Source: Russula earlei (Eukaryota; Basidiomycota; Agaricomycetes; Russulales; Russulaceae). From it: a stretch of 33,156 nt of DNA. Made by a program: the position numbers and the translations under genes. Of this stretch, positions 1 to 12,368 are shown piece after piece (within the stretch, counting starts at the first letter, position 1; every line of letters starts with the position of its first letter). The stretch spans positions 1-33,156 of the forward strand of contig JAGFNK010000572.1 of assembly GCA_025769875.1 (NCBI GenBank), read 5' to 3'. The notes beneath the pieces are model-generated. The model did no database searches and was not told the origin of the DNA. It was given only the letters and a program-made list of their open reading frames with translations.

Positions 1-900
1 TTATGTCGCCTTCGCTTCCGTCGCCAACCCTTGCCCCACCACCTGCCGTGTCGCCTCCGGCCCTCCTTGTCATTACCACCTACACCTGCATTTACGAACT
101 CATGCCCGCTGACCACGCCTGCTCCACAATGCTCTGACCCTCTGTTGCCACCCACCTTCCGACTCCGTCGTGCTTTCGTTTTTGCCACCCACCACCACGC
201 CGCCTCGCCCAGCCAAAGATATTCACGCAGAACTTACAGAAGAACGCCACAAAGTACCGGAAACCGAAGACACCGCCGCCTTGGAGAAGCAAGCACAGTC
301 GCCGCCGCCAGGAGTTCGCCAGCATGCCAGGATGCACCGCCATCTCAGGAGACACGCCGCACGCTGTCTTCCCTCTTGCCTCCCCACCCACTCATGCGCC
401 GTCGCCCATGCATGCCATCACCATGTCAGTTGGAGATGACCACGACGCCGTGGCCGAGACACGACGGCAAGAGCAACACGCAAGTCGGGCTCGCAGCCCA
501 CCACCATTTCCTCCACTGCCGCCGATGCATTGCCCTCTCCTTTCAAGCCCACTGCAGAAGGAACCAGCAGCAGCCTCGCCGCATCCCTCGAAACACACCG
601 CCATGGCTGCAGCCACAACAACAACTTCAGCACCAGCAACAATGTCTGGCCACACAGCAACGTGCGACGACCAGGCCGCATGCACCTTCATGCGCGCACC
701 ACTCCACTGCCCCGTCAACACCCATACTGCCCACCCGAGCCACGATGGGCCAAACCGCCACTATCTGTTATTCTTGCACAACGGAGGATCACCTGGCGCC
801 ACTGTGACAAACAACACCATGTTAGAATGCACCTGCATGCACGCCGCATTCCCCGCCTCATTAACACTCGCGCCGCCCACACCGCCCACGTCTCCTTCGC
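1..900. other. C/A-rich low-complexity block, no gene supported
   Basis: The + strand is strongly enriched in C and A, with many CCACC, CACGC and CAACA runs. Every frame gives Pro/His/Ser/Thr-rich or Gly/Val-rich compositional peptides without recognisable domains. ORFs on both strands are open mainly because of composition. I see no splice-consistent gene. The strand bias resembles that of the retroelement at 1188-2339, so this may be an old element fragment running off the left edge of the window, but I find no terminal repeat or poly-A here to prove it. Confidence 0.45.
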
Positions 901-918
901 CGCGACTCGCTGCAGCGC

Positions 919-1038
919 GCCACGAGTCAAGGAACCCGATACAGGTAGCCAGGACGCGATTTGGTTCTGTGCGTAGGCCATAGAAAGGTCGATCTGTGCT
1001 CGCAGTGTCTCCGTGTCAATGTCATTGTTGGTTTCCAT
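919..1038 (-). CDS. Possible first exon of an unassigned protein (partial or broken)
   Basis: An ATG at 1038-1036 opens a frame beginning METNNDIDTETLRAQIDLSM and continuing AYAQNQIASWLPVSGS. This stretch has normal amino-acid composition and amphipathic character, unlike the compositional ORFs around it. After about 40 residues the frame enters the C-rich block and becomes Arg/Cys/Trp-rich. Either a splice donor lies near 919-880, or the rest of the gene was displaced by the low-complexity DNA. I do not recognise the family, and the 3' continuation cannot be identified in this window. Confidence 0.25.
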
Positions 1039-1172
1039 GTCTGCACGTTCCCGACCGATGACCTTGATGAGTTTTAGAGGTGTTAATCAATCAACTTGCT
1101 GCGATGGGCGAGTGCCGATAATGCTATGAGCCAACCGGCCCGGGTAGCCCGCTCTGTCTCAGTACAGCTATA

Positions 1173-1187
1173 GCAATGGGACAGTCA
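1173..1187 (+). repeat. Target-site duplication, left copy (LINE)
   Basis: GCAATGGGACAGTCA is identical to 2340-2354 directly after the poly-A tail. It may be 16 bp if the preceding A is counted. Confidence 0.85.
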
Positions 1188-2339
1188 GCCAGGGGGCTCC
1201 TTGAACCGCGACCACCACCAGGTCCGGATTTTCCCACGGCAAAGCCGGGGCAAGGATAGGCCGTGAGGATGACAGTGAGCTCTGCAAGGCCAGAGCCCAC
1301 CCGTCCGAGCCTTCGTAAAACTACGAACCCCCTCACCAACTAACCACCATCCACCAGGCCGACTGGCCAAACCAATACATAACACAATCACTATGTACGC
1401 TAGCGTAATCTGCAATGAGAACTCCTCCCACAATAAACCCACAAACCCATACCGTACGACCACTCAGCTCCCAAACAACGAACAAGCAACACCAGCGCAC
1501 CCCCCGTGAACACCCTACCCAACTCCCACTTCCCTCCCCTCCAACTGTCACTTGCTACCAACACCATGCCACCACAACCACGTGGAAACCACACATGACC
1601 CAAAACCCCCACCACCAGCCTGCCTTTCACCACCCGAAACAAAGTCCTTTGTCCCCAAGAACATAAACCAACCCACCGAAACACAGGACCATCTGGTCCC
1701 TAGCGAGAGAGATGTGGCCACATGCGCCACAACCTATGGCCCAACATCGTCTAGGCACCATACTAGGCTGTTGATGCCTCACCCTCCCAACCAAAATGAT
1801 GAACCACACCATGACCAGAACCGCTGTGGACGCAACCCGAAAGGAGCCACTCGCCTCCTCCAAATATCATCTCAGAGGCCACACACCTAATCTGGGTCAT
1901 GAGGTGCGAACGAGTAATCCAAGACTGAAACCCACACAAGGTGGCTTCGTGCCATCAACACGAGGCTCACCAACAACAAAATCACCTCAACACTAATCAA
2001 AGGGCCTTCGAGCTAGTGAGGGACACCTGGGAACATGTCCTTAGAAAAACAATGGACCTCCCGAATGACTGGATCTTCAACCGTGAGGTTTTAGTGGGTA
2101 GGAGGCTACGGTAAGTTTCTCGGCCATCTAACAGCGTATCCTGAGTCCCACACTGCCCCCACACCGGCAACCCCGGGGGGCGTGCGTAAATGCATTTCAC
2201 CCCTCACATCCGGTCTCCGCACCGGCTACAGCGTGTCAGATAGAGCTGAATTAACTTTCTCCTGCTATCTTACCCTTATTAAGGTAGTTCTGTACCCGTA
2301 ACTACCTAAATAAAACGCTATCCAAAAAAAAAAAAAAAA
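1188..2339 (+). mobile_element. Decayed non-LTR (LINE) retrotransposon copy, probably 5'-truncated
   Basis: The element ends in a 16-A tail (2324-2339) and is bounded by a 15-bp direct repeat, GCAATGGGACAGTCA, at 1173-1187 and 2340-2354. This is the signature of target-primed reverse transcription. Near the 3' end a reading frame gives RWLRAINTRLTNNKITSTLI and then, after a frameshift, LVRDTWEHVL..LPNDWI..EVLVG before a TAA close to 2112. That pattern (TW...L...LPxDW...VLVG) is typical of the C-terminus of fungal LINE reverse transcriptase/RNase H proteins. The remaining roughly 700 bp upstream is C-rich with no intact RT motifs. The copy is dead: about 1.15 kb, frameshifted, and lacking the RT and endonuclease domains. 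The untouched TSD suggests a fairly recent insertion. Confidence 0.8.
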
Positions 2340-2354
2340 GCAATGGGACAGTCA
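2340..2354 (+). repeat. Target-site duplication, right copy (LINE)
   Basis: GCAATGGGACAGTCA abuts the 16-A tail. Joining 1172 to 2340 would restore the pre-insertion locus. Confidence 0.85.
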
Positions 2355-2781
2355 CGCCAACTGCAAGGCGATATACAAATCTAGCTGGTGCTTCACTGAT
2401 GGCTCTGGGTCAAAGTAGGAGTCTCTTATTAACCAGTTTTGGGGGTTTCCCCTCTCAGTGAGGATGTCACGCTCTATCATGCTCAAGTCATTTACCTACA
2501 AAAGGCTTCTGGTCCATCCAATCCACTATTGCACAACAAGAGACGACGTTTAATGTAGTGCTCGGTATACTACATTGACCAATGTAATATCAGTGTTTGA
2601 TGAGGGTATGTATGTACAGTAGATTATGCCTTGGCTAACATGCAATCAATGTGTCATGTCGTCTGCATACGCCCATAAAAGCTCCATTATGTTATGTTTC
2701 GTACAAAGGAGGGGAAAAAATGCTGCGATCCGCGGCATTTCTATTCTAACAATGCAACGTTCTAGAACGAAAGGGTATGTC
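2355..2781. other. Intergenic DNA downstream of the synaptojanin-like gene
   Basis: About 430 bp with no ORF of convincing composition and no RNA gene that I recognise. It should contain the 3' UTR of the minus-strand phosphatase gene that stops at 2782. Confidence 0.5.
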
Positions 2782-5700
2782 TCAGCTATCCCCCGTTTTT
2801 GGTCGTGGGGGCGGAGGCGGTGGCGGCTTCTTTGAGGGAACCATGGGCGTTTGTAACGAAAGCGCGTGGTTGAACAGCTCCTCGTCGGACGAGGATGGTG
2901 ACGCCGATAAAGGAGAGTCAAGTGGAGAGTAGTCAAAGGGGTTTCCTCGCTGTGGCACGGAAAGGTCAACGTGTGCTAATGGCGGAACGACGCCGTTTGG
3001 ATGATCTACAGGTCATGGTGGGCTGTCAACGTCTTTGTCCTCTATTTATGCGTGAACTGACTTGCCTGGTGTCTCCCACCACGCCTCCGTCTCCGAGCTT
3101 GGCGGCGGCACTAGGGCTTGATGAATAGGACGTATTCCATACATTCAGGCTTCCAGACTTACGGTCATCAGAGTAAGAAAACGTGAGCGTTGCGAGCTTC
3201 TCTTCGAGAGTTTCACCTGGTGCCATCGAGGCGACGCTCTCTGCCAGCAAACGACCAAGAACAGCTTTCTTCGCATGGTCAATGACATGAACGGTGGCGC
3301 GGAATGCCGCATAGACTAGGAATTCAATCGTTCATCGTGCATTCGTCTCATCAGGAACACAAAAGCATACCAGGCCGGTGATCTGAACCCCTAAGCTCTG
3401 CACGAGAGTAGACTGATAAGTCGAGCTTACTCCCTCGAAACAATATCCGATCTACATGATACGAAAGTATAAAGTTGTAGGAAAATGGTAAAGGGGACGA
3501 ACCTGTCCACGCAGGAATACGTATCTTCTCGCTCGTGTCGTAGTCGTCGGTTCCGACGTCATACCTGTACGTGGGCCGAAACAAGATTGGGCCCTCGAGA
3601 TAGCCTGAAAAGGCAGCACCTGAGGACATGACGAAGTTCAACTGGTCGGCTGCAAACAACATGTCCAACGCGTCGTCCTCGGCATATGCGCGGACAGAAG
3701 TATTGTCTAGGTCGACGCGGTAGTTTGCGTCGGCTAACCAGATAACGTTGCTGTGGTGGAAAATCGAAGGGTCACTCAAGACGACAAGCCAAGCCGGGAA
3801 CACGTACTCATGGCTCCCAATGGTCTTTCCCCGCAGGAAGTGCAAGCCATTAACGATAGTCCAGTAGTCAGCATTTCGTTCGGCAATGTTCCCATGACCA
3901 GCAGCTAGGTGGGCAGTGATGAAACAGAAGCTCGTGTCGTAATACTCAAGTCGGATGCTAACGGCGCCTTTATTGCCAGACATGCCACGTAAACCGGTCT
4001 GCTCTCAGGTGAGCACGGGCACGTAATTTCAAGACTCGGAGCGGACCTTGCATTTCGTCGCTTCGACGTTGCGGATCACTGCGGTCAGTTCCGACTTGAC
4101 AAAAACAATCAATGCCGTGCCAACTAGCTGGGTAACGAAAGCTGTGAGCCTGCACAAGGGGATTCTGAATTGCCAAGTACCTGCTCGCTGCGCAACAGGA
4201 TGTAATCGCCCTTCTTATTGGGCCGTCGTTCGAGGGTTTCCGCAATCTTGTTCTCCCATACACGTCTGTTATCGGCTCATCAGTACAATGTCAAAAAGGG
4301 GTAAGGAGCAACAGGCTTTTTCTCAGGATCAGTTTGCACGATCTGTTGCGCTGTTAAAGGAACGATTTCCTGAAAACCGATGACCATTATATCGGGTCTG
4401 TTTCGCGTATCAGAACATGGCGCAGTGGAGTAACAGCCGCGAGGCATGCCTTACTCGGGAAGTGCTAGAACCCCATATTAAATATCAACAGAAGCAGTTG
4501 GACTATCACGTACTTTCTCTGGGAAAGAGCCAGGGTAAAAGCGATTCTGATGGCGGCTATACACGCTATGAGACCACGGGGACGGATTACTAGGTCAAGC
4601 CACATACTCGGCCGTTGAGATTCCACGTCCCAATGAAAATTGTACATGTTTTTGTAGTGGAGTATTCTGAAAGTCTAAGGTGTTACGAATCAGGCGAGAG
4701 GCCGTTGTGCGCGAAGAGGAAAGTCGGTTGGTCACCTAGAGTCTAAAACAGCACGAACAGAGTCGTGGATCGGATCGAAGATCGTGACTTGAGCCTGATT
4801 GCTGAGATTCCCCTACATACGTTAGTGGGTAAAAGCTGTCAGGAAAGTGTATGCACGCACAAGAAACATGTCAATCGCAATCTGCTTTCCCTTGTCCTGG
4901 AAGTTGTTGATGTATGCCCTCGAAACACTCTTTGTCGCGTCCGACAAGACACCTTCCAATCTGGTCAACCGACGCGTCGGAGATGAGATGAGGCAAGAAC
5001 ATACCGGCGAAGGTACGTTTCCCACTTCGTGTAAAGCTCGTATTGAGAGCACCGGTACCTGCGTATATCCTCGACAAGGCGTCCCCATTTTCGGCCCACA
5101 ATTCACGATGATGCGACCACATTGAATTCGAGTTCACCCACTCCCTCCGGACAAGGAGGAGGTACTGCTCTAAGCTGGTGCGGGATAAGATGTCTTGCAC
5201 GAAGTTAGTGCGATCCAGGCTATTTCAAATCGTCAATCTCTCAGGGTCAGGGAAGAATCGAAAGTTGGATCCCCACCAGTCAAGACAGTTCGTACGGAAG
5301 ACCCCTTTTTGTTCGGTAATAATTTCATCTGAGGTAGCATCACACATCGTAAAGCCGAAACGATCCATGTTATCTGCGACGCTGCTCAATCGTCTGCACC
5401 AGAACATGTTGGCATGAAAATGGAGCGAGGATTATAGAACGCACGTCAAATCACGCATGACATTATCATGTCCGGCCATTCGCACGGCCTGGTGAAAATC
5501 GTAGTGGGTGATGCCAATATCGTCACCCCACACGCCCTTAGCGGTCTGCAGGTGTCGTGCATACGCCGCAGTCAGGCTCGCTTCAGCATCCTTGCTCCCA
5601 AGGAGATTGATTGCATGAATATAACCATACTGCTCCGTCAAATATGCAAAGTGTCGCTCGAAGGCGGGCTGTGACGCCTGAGGACGCGTGATCTGGATCT

Positions 5701-6936
5701 TTTGGCCAAATGTCTGCAACCCTTGCTGTTCCCAGAAAACTGAGAGGGGGTGGGCACGGGCATGTTATACATCGTTGGCACAAAGCTCACGAGGAACGCT
5801 TCCACGGACTTGTGTATAGCTGAAGCAGTGGTGCTCTGTGATCAGAATCGTCTCTGTCTGGAGGAGGGTGAACAACGTTAGCATTTGTTCGCTAGGATGA
5901 ATTTAGAACCAACATACCTCAACAAAGTTAGCCGTATTACCATCGTCATCAACGCCACGAGTGTTGAAACGCGTCCCGGCGCGTTTTGCGCCCAGACGAG
6001 AGATCAGACTGAGAGTTGCGATGGTTGGGGCACCATCTGTCGGGGGGGCAGGAAGGGGGATGGGGAACATGCCTACATAGCCCTGGATGGCAAGGATCTG
6101 TCCCGTCATGGGAGACGCCGTATGTTCCCGCACTCAGGCCAAGTGGGGGGATATACTCACGATGAATTGGCAACGGTCTAGATCCTCCCGGTCCTGCATG
6201 TCCAGTCGCTCGCGAAAGTCAAGCAAACTGCGCGCGATATACTCATTCCACACGAAGCGATCGTCGAATGCGCCGAGGTCAGCCTCGCCCGCTCCCGGAT
6301 CACGCGATAGGCGCTCCGCGAGGCGGGAAGAGATGTCCCAATGCGGTGCGAGAGCATAGTAGAAAGAACCGGACGAAAGGATTTTTTTCAGCGCGGCACA
6401 GGGGTGCTCGAACATGGGGGGCTGGGCGTTATTCTGCTGATATGAATCGCGCGGCTCACGCAGGGCCATAACGTCAACTTGCTCTACATAGGTCGGGCTG
6501 GGAAGGGAATCCCCGATGAGGGATAGGTCGTCCCATACAGAGGACGTCAGGCAGTAGAAATTGACTTCGTGGATCTTGGCGACCGACTCTGGGGAATCTG
6601 CCGACGGTCTCGTATTCCCGATCTCCGTGGCAGAGGTAATGACGGCGAGGAAGAGATCTGTCGAAAACCTCAGGGTCAAACTGAACGGTCAAAGACATGC
6701 GACGTACCATCGGTGACGCAAATGAGACCCAGACAACCTTTCACAACTCTGCTCGTTAGGCGGACCGTATTCGAGAGGTTGACTTGGTCCTTATGAAGAA
6801 ACTCGACGACGGCCTGGTAAGGATTGTCCTCTGCTGCCCGGAATACCAGGACTCGTCTAGGGCGGCCATTAGTTTCCTCTTGCGAGCTTGTGACAAGATA
6901 GATTGTTCTGGGATTCTCTCTAAGATACAGGTGCAT
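2782..6936 (-). CDS. Synaptojanin-like inositol polyphosphate phosphatase (Sac + 5-phosphatase), 21 exons
   Basis: Dephosphorylates phosphoinositides at membranes, as in the yeast Inp51/52/53 family that acts in endocytosis and PI(4,5)P2 turnover. The spliced model is 1027 aa. An N-terminal Sac domain starts [10 protein letters not shown] and holds an intact CX5R(T) motif, CLDCLDRT, at residues ~459-466. The 5-phosphatase domain follows: GTWNLNGR (~605), [10 protein letters not shown] (~631-640), [24 protein letters not shown] (~780), PAWTDRIL and SDHRPV (~881). The tail is Pro-rich (seven consecutive Pro near 1014), a possible SH3 ligand. Exons: 6936-6708, 6657-6161, 6097-5918, 5857-5791, 5739-5445, 5393-5277, 5219-5005, 4952-4861, 4812-4736, 4674-4608, 4556-4514, 4464-4455 (10-nt microexon), 4397-4317, 4265-4181, 4127-4047, 3998-3808, 3750-3503, 3451-3371, 3315-3163, 3116-3066, 3005-2782. 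All phases close. Two introns appear to be GC-AG (3065-3006; 4316-4266). The second has a poor donor, GCCTGT, and is the least certain junction. The start codon lies 43 bp after the SF3A3 stop. Confidence 0.95.
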
Positions 6937-6967
6937 GATGATGGAGGTTCGGTGGGTGTTCGAATAT

Positions 6968-6979
6968 AACCCTAACCCC
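6968..6979 (+). promoter_or_regulatory. Telobox-like motif in the 43-bp gap between SF3A3 and the phosphatase
   Basis: AACCCTAACCCC on + (GGGGTTAGGGTT on the coding strand) lies immediately after the SF3A3 stop and 32 bp before the phosphatase ATG. TTAGGG-type motifs are known promoter sites for Myb/telobox factors in fungi. A regulatory role here is inferred only from the motif and its position. Confidence 0.35.
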
Positions 6980-8803
6980 TCAAATGAGACCCTGTTTCTT
7001 GAGGTCATCATATGTCTTGCGACTATACACATTGCCCTCCTCATCCTCCAACTCTTCCATCGTCTCTTGCTCAAAAATCTCGTGTCGACCCTCTCGCTTC
7101 AACCGCTCAGCCACTGCAGGCATTCGCATAAGCGCATAAATCGGTAAAATCCAAGAGAACCGGGGTACGTACAGGCCATCGCATCCTCGATCTTCGTGAT
7201 TTCATGGAAATGCTTCGTGTTGGGCAACCCGAGCGCGCGCATGCCAAACGCATGTCTTGACTCTTGGAAATGCCGCTCGAAATTTTTCCTGTCACGCGTT
7301 CGTGTCAATCATCTCCCTCTGCATCGCGTGAGCATGCTTACCGGCCCATATACACGTGGTCCGAGCAGATCTCGCACCGATATTCCACACCGAGCCCGTG
7401 CAGCTTGTACAGCCAGTAGGGTATTGGTTTACCATCCCAGCCCATGGGCAGCTTCAAAGGGTTGTAAATCCGCTCTTCTTCCTCCTCCTCTTCGGCTCCA
7501 CCCTCGGGGCCGGCTGTTGGAGGAGGCGGAGGTGGTTTCTGTGCTTCCAGTATCTCCTGCTCCCGCTCCTTTGCGGTGAGCGAGAAGCGACGCTCGACAT
7601 TGGCCTTGGTGTCGTTCAGAGTCTGCACAAGGCCGGCGAGGAGCGCGGTGGCAAGATATGTTAACAGTGCGGCGGTACGATGTTTATTCCTCAACGATTC
7701 TGAATTCACGGGGGGGGTAGGAGTAGAGGCAGGACCATTGGGATTCGACGGAGGTTGGTCTGACGTGGCTTGCCTAGAGGTAGCTTTGATGTGTTTTTTC
7801 GAGGTGAGATGGGCATCGTATACAGTCTGTTTTGAGTACATTTTTTGGCCTTGGAAACAAGTAAAACGGAAACGCGCAGCGAAATTGGGAAATGCTTACA
7901 GGCAGTACACCAGATGCCTTCCCCGCTGCCGTCCACCTGTGGCTTCTGGTTCACATCTGCCCAACCCTCGAGTTCACCTGCTTCCCACTTTTTATCAAAC
8001 TCCTCCGATGCTGCGGTTTGCTTCGACTCAATGTCGACTAGTGGCTGCGTGCGGCGCATGAACGACATAACATAAGTGTGCAAATCGCCGATGTACCTGA
8101 GACGCGTTGGGCAAAGAGGCCGAGAAACAGTCAAGTAACGCACCGCTCATAGTCTCGACTAAGTTGTGTCTCCTTGGGGATGTCCAAGTGTATGAGCCCA
8201 TTCTCAGCAAGCAGCAACGCGTCAAGGTATTGAAGATAGCCAATACGCTTTCCGATGTTCTTCAAATTGTTATAGGCGGTGTGATTCGCGTGAAGGTCGA
8301 GATATTTTCCGTACACCTCTTCTCCGGAAAACAGGTTTCCCACGGCTACAAGTAAAGGGAATGAGTAGGCACGAAGAGCAAGAAGCCGGTCACAACTCGC
8401 AATCTTCATAGGCATAGTCATCGTCGTCATCATAATCCTCGGGATTGAATTCGTCGAGAAGGGCAGCAATCTCGAATTCGGGTCCATCTGCACCTGCATC
8501 AGGATATTTGTTGTGGTGCTCCTGAATTTTACCCAACCTCGCGTAGAATTCAGACATGTCACCAGGTTGACTGGGCGTTGAGATTGCGTCTATTTCAGCA
8601 CTGCGCGCGTCCTGATCCTGATACGTTGAATTCAAGTTGGTGACGCGGGAGGAAATGCGGTCGAGAATTTGGGAAGCCTTGTGTTCGTTTTGAAGGCGGC
8701 TCTGATGTACATTTTGGGGGCGAGAGAGGACGGTATAAAGAGCTCGCTCATACCGCTCTATTTCTTCGTGGTTCTGTCGCTGTAGTTCAATGATTGAGTC
8801 CAT
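6980..8803 (-). CDS. SF3A3: Splicing factor 3A subunit 3 (SF3a60 / Prp9 / Sap61)
   Basis: A subunit of SF3a in the U2 snRNP, needed for branch-site recognition in the nucleus. The model is 519 aa in six exons (8803-8401, 8345-8144, 8096-7900, 7849-7342, 7288-7173, 7113-6980); the human protein is about 500 aa. The N-terminus, [20 protein letters not shown], matches the family. Two C2H2 fingers share the spacing C-x2-C-x12-H-x5-H: C265/C268/H281/H287 (WCTAC...[10 protein letters not shown]) and C426/C429/H443/H449 (CEIC...[10 protein letters not shown]). The family signatures [20 protein letters not shown] and [18 protein letters not shown] are present, and the protein ends [12 protein letters not shown]. 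The first intron (8400-8346) keeps frame only with a GC donor, GCGAGT, because the nearby GT donors give the wrong phase. The gene is divergent from eIF4A3 and immediately upstream of the phosphatase gene. Confidence 0.96.
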
Positions 8804-8925
8804 CGCCGCCTTGTTGGTTTGGTCGGTTGAGACGAGCGCGAGCGTGAGCGAAATGAACGGCCACGTTGATTTAAAACTCAGAAAATAAAATATCAATATT
8901 TCACTCTTTCTTTTCATCATCCGTC
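8804..8925. promoter_or_regulatory. 122-bp shared promoter between SF3A3 (-) and eIF4A3 (+)
   Basis: The two ATGs point away from each other with only 122 bp between them, so both core promoters and both 5' UTRs must lie here. The eIF4A3 side is AT-rich with a CT-rich run (TTTCACTCTTTCTTTTC) just before its ATG, as is common upstream of highly expressed fungal genes. I see no clear TATA box. Confidence 0.7.
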
Positions 8926-10544
<1,619 letters not shown>

Positions 10545-10862
10545 CGGGCTGTTGCACTATCTCAGATTTATCTTGTATCGTTGTGCTCTGTCAGTGCTCA
10601 CGGTCTTTTCTGCCTGATGTATTGCGCCACCATTTGGTCCGCTTCCCACTGTAAAGTATCCTCGTTATAACTAGGGCACCCTTATGCACGACCTCCCTGT
10701 GCATTCTTGTCTCTGGCGTGAGTTTGAAGCATGTCACATTTCACGGCTTGAATGGGTGCCTCCTGCAATGGACGCAGACCTCATGGGTCAGTTACACCAC
10801 TGCAGCGCACTGTAACAGCAAAGTGCGAAATCAAGCGATTACGACAACCAGGTACAGCAAGA
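10545..10862. other. Convergent 3' intergenic region
   Basis: 318 bp between the stops of eIF4A3 (+) and the unassigned minus-strand gene. It presumably holds both 3' UTRs. I see no coding or RNA signal. Confidence 0.5.
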
Positions 10863-12368
10863 TCAGTCATACTTCTTCATTGCCGCTTCCAACGCTTCGG
10901 GGTCAAAATCAAATGAGAGGTCGAAGCTGGAGTCGGGATCTGCTGTCCCAGAGCCCTTTCCTTCGTGCTCGCGTCGGGCGTTCGAGTCCACGGCCGCGGT
11001 AGCTGACGCTTGAGAGGGGCGAGCGAGGGGTGGACGGAAGGGTTTTTTAACCGCGGCGGAATGGGGCGAGTTGGATGATAGACGCGGAGCGCTGCGCGTC
11101 ATGCCCAATGCACGCTTTGGCCCTTGCGTCTGCGATGGTGGTGGCAGTGGAAGAAGGTCTGACGTGGATGGGATCGAGGTCATAGATATTGACGTCGATG
11201 TCGATGTGGTGCGCGGGGGGAGGGATTCGCGTGCCGGCGGCACGGCCGAAGATACTGTCGGTGAGGCTCCTCCATCTGCCGGGGGAGGACGCGGCGTTGG
11301 TGCCGGCGCTGGAACGGAGCGGTGGATCGTCGTTGTCGTCGTCGCGGATGAAAGGTGCCCCGCCGGGGGTCGCTGCCCTGGATTCGGCGTCTTCGTGCGA
11401 CTCGACGTGGGATTTTGCGTCGGACCAGGCCCGGACGCCGTCTCCGGTCGAAGCGCGGTGGGAGCGGAACGGATGGGGGTCGGCGAGGGGGGGTGCCGCC
11501 CGTTTTTGGGAACGCCCTGCGCTGCCGCTCGAGGAGCGCGGGGGAGGAGAACGAGGACGTTGCGTTCTGTGGGCGCAAGTGGATACAGGCGAGCGGAGAG
11601 GACGACGACCGGGTCCCGTAGACGGCGCGTCGACTTTGGCGTCCGCGTCCGACGCGTCGGCACGCATGAGCACGTCGCCCGCGTCCCCGTCCAGATCTGC
11701 CGCTGCCGCCGCCCCCGCCCCCGCCGCATGCGCTGTCGAGCCGGGCTGCTCGAACGACGACGGGTCCTCCATCATGGGAAGGCTCGAGAAATGCACGCAG
11801 TCGCGACGGGTCCTCCTCCCATCTCGTACGAGATTCGTGTGGTCGCCGAGCTCGTCCGTCGCGCTCGCGCGCAACGACGACGACCGTCCTTTACCCTTTG
11901 TCAAAGTCGAAGGGGACGACAAGGACGAGGAGGTGGAGGAGGACGGCGTGCGGTCGCGGCCCTTCCCGTTCGCGACGAGTGCAAACTCGCGCGCGCGCTT
12001 CATCCGCTTTCGCGAGTTCTCGTCCACGCGCGCGGATGCGCGGCCGAGCATGTCGAGAAATTGGGACGCGTCCGCCGCGGGAACGGGAACGGCGAGGACG
12101 CCGTCGGCGTTCTGGGAACGGCTCTTCTGCAGGAAGCGCGCGGGGAGATTGCGGGACCGAGCGGAGGAGCGCGTGCGGGCTGCCGGGGGGAGGAAAGGGT
12201 CGGAGGTGGTGCTCGAGGAGGGTTCGGCGGACGCGGGGAGCTCGAAATCGAACTTGAACGGGTTTGGCGGCGCTGTCTTACGCGTCAAAAGGTGGATTGG
12301 GGGCGGAGTGTGTGTGTGCGCAACTCACGAGGACGAGGGACGCATGATGCAACCCTGAGTTCTTCCAT
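10863..12368 (-). CDS. Unassigned Ser/Pro/Ala/Arg-rich protein, probably nuclear
   Basis: The model starts MEELRVASCVPRP at 12368, splices 12328-12273 (GTGAGT...CAG), then reads PPPNPFKFDFELPA and a long low-complexity middle rich in S, P, A, R and D, including WRSLTDSIFGRAAGTRIPPP. The frame must then change by an intron whose length is 1 mod 3. Two candidates fit: one from GTATCT after WRSLTD (97 nt), or one from GTCAAT after HHIDID ending at ATCGCAG (64 nt). The C-terminus is TQGPKRALGMTRSAPRL... and ends DSSFDLSFDFDPEALEAAMK before KYD and the stop. Basic clusters (RKRMKRAR) suggest nuclear import. I recognise no domain. The DNA is very GC-rich, so both plus-strand frames are also open for long distances. 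The minus strand is preferred because it gives a consistent start, splice sites and a structured acidic C-terminus. Confidence 0.55.

Noticed and set aside
6968..6979. AACCCTAACCCC as an interstitial telomere
   Set aside because: Only about two units between housekeeping genes. A telobox-type promoter motif is the simpler reading.
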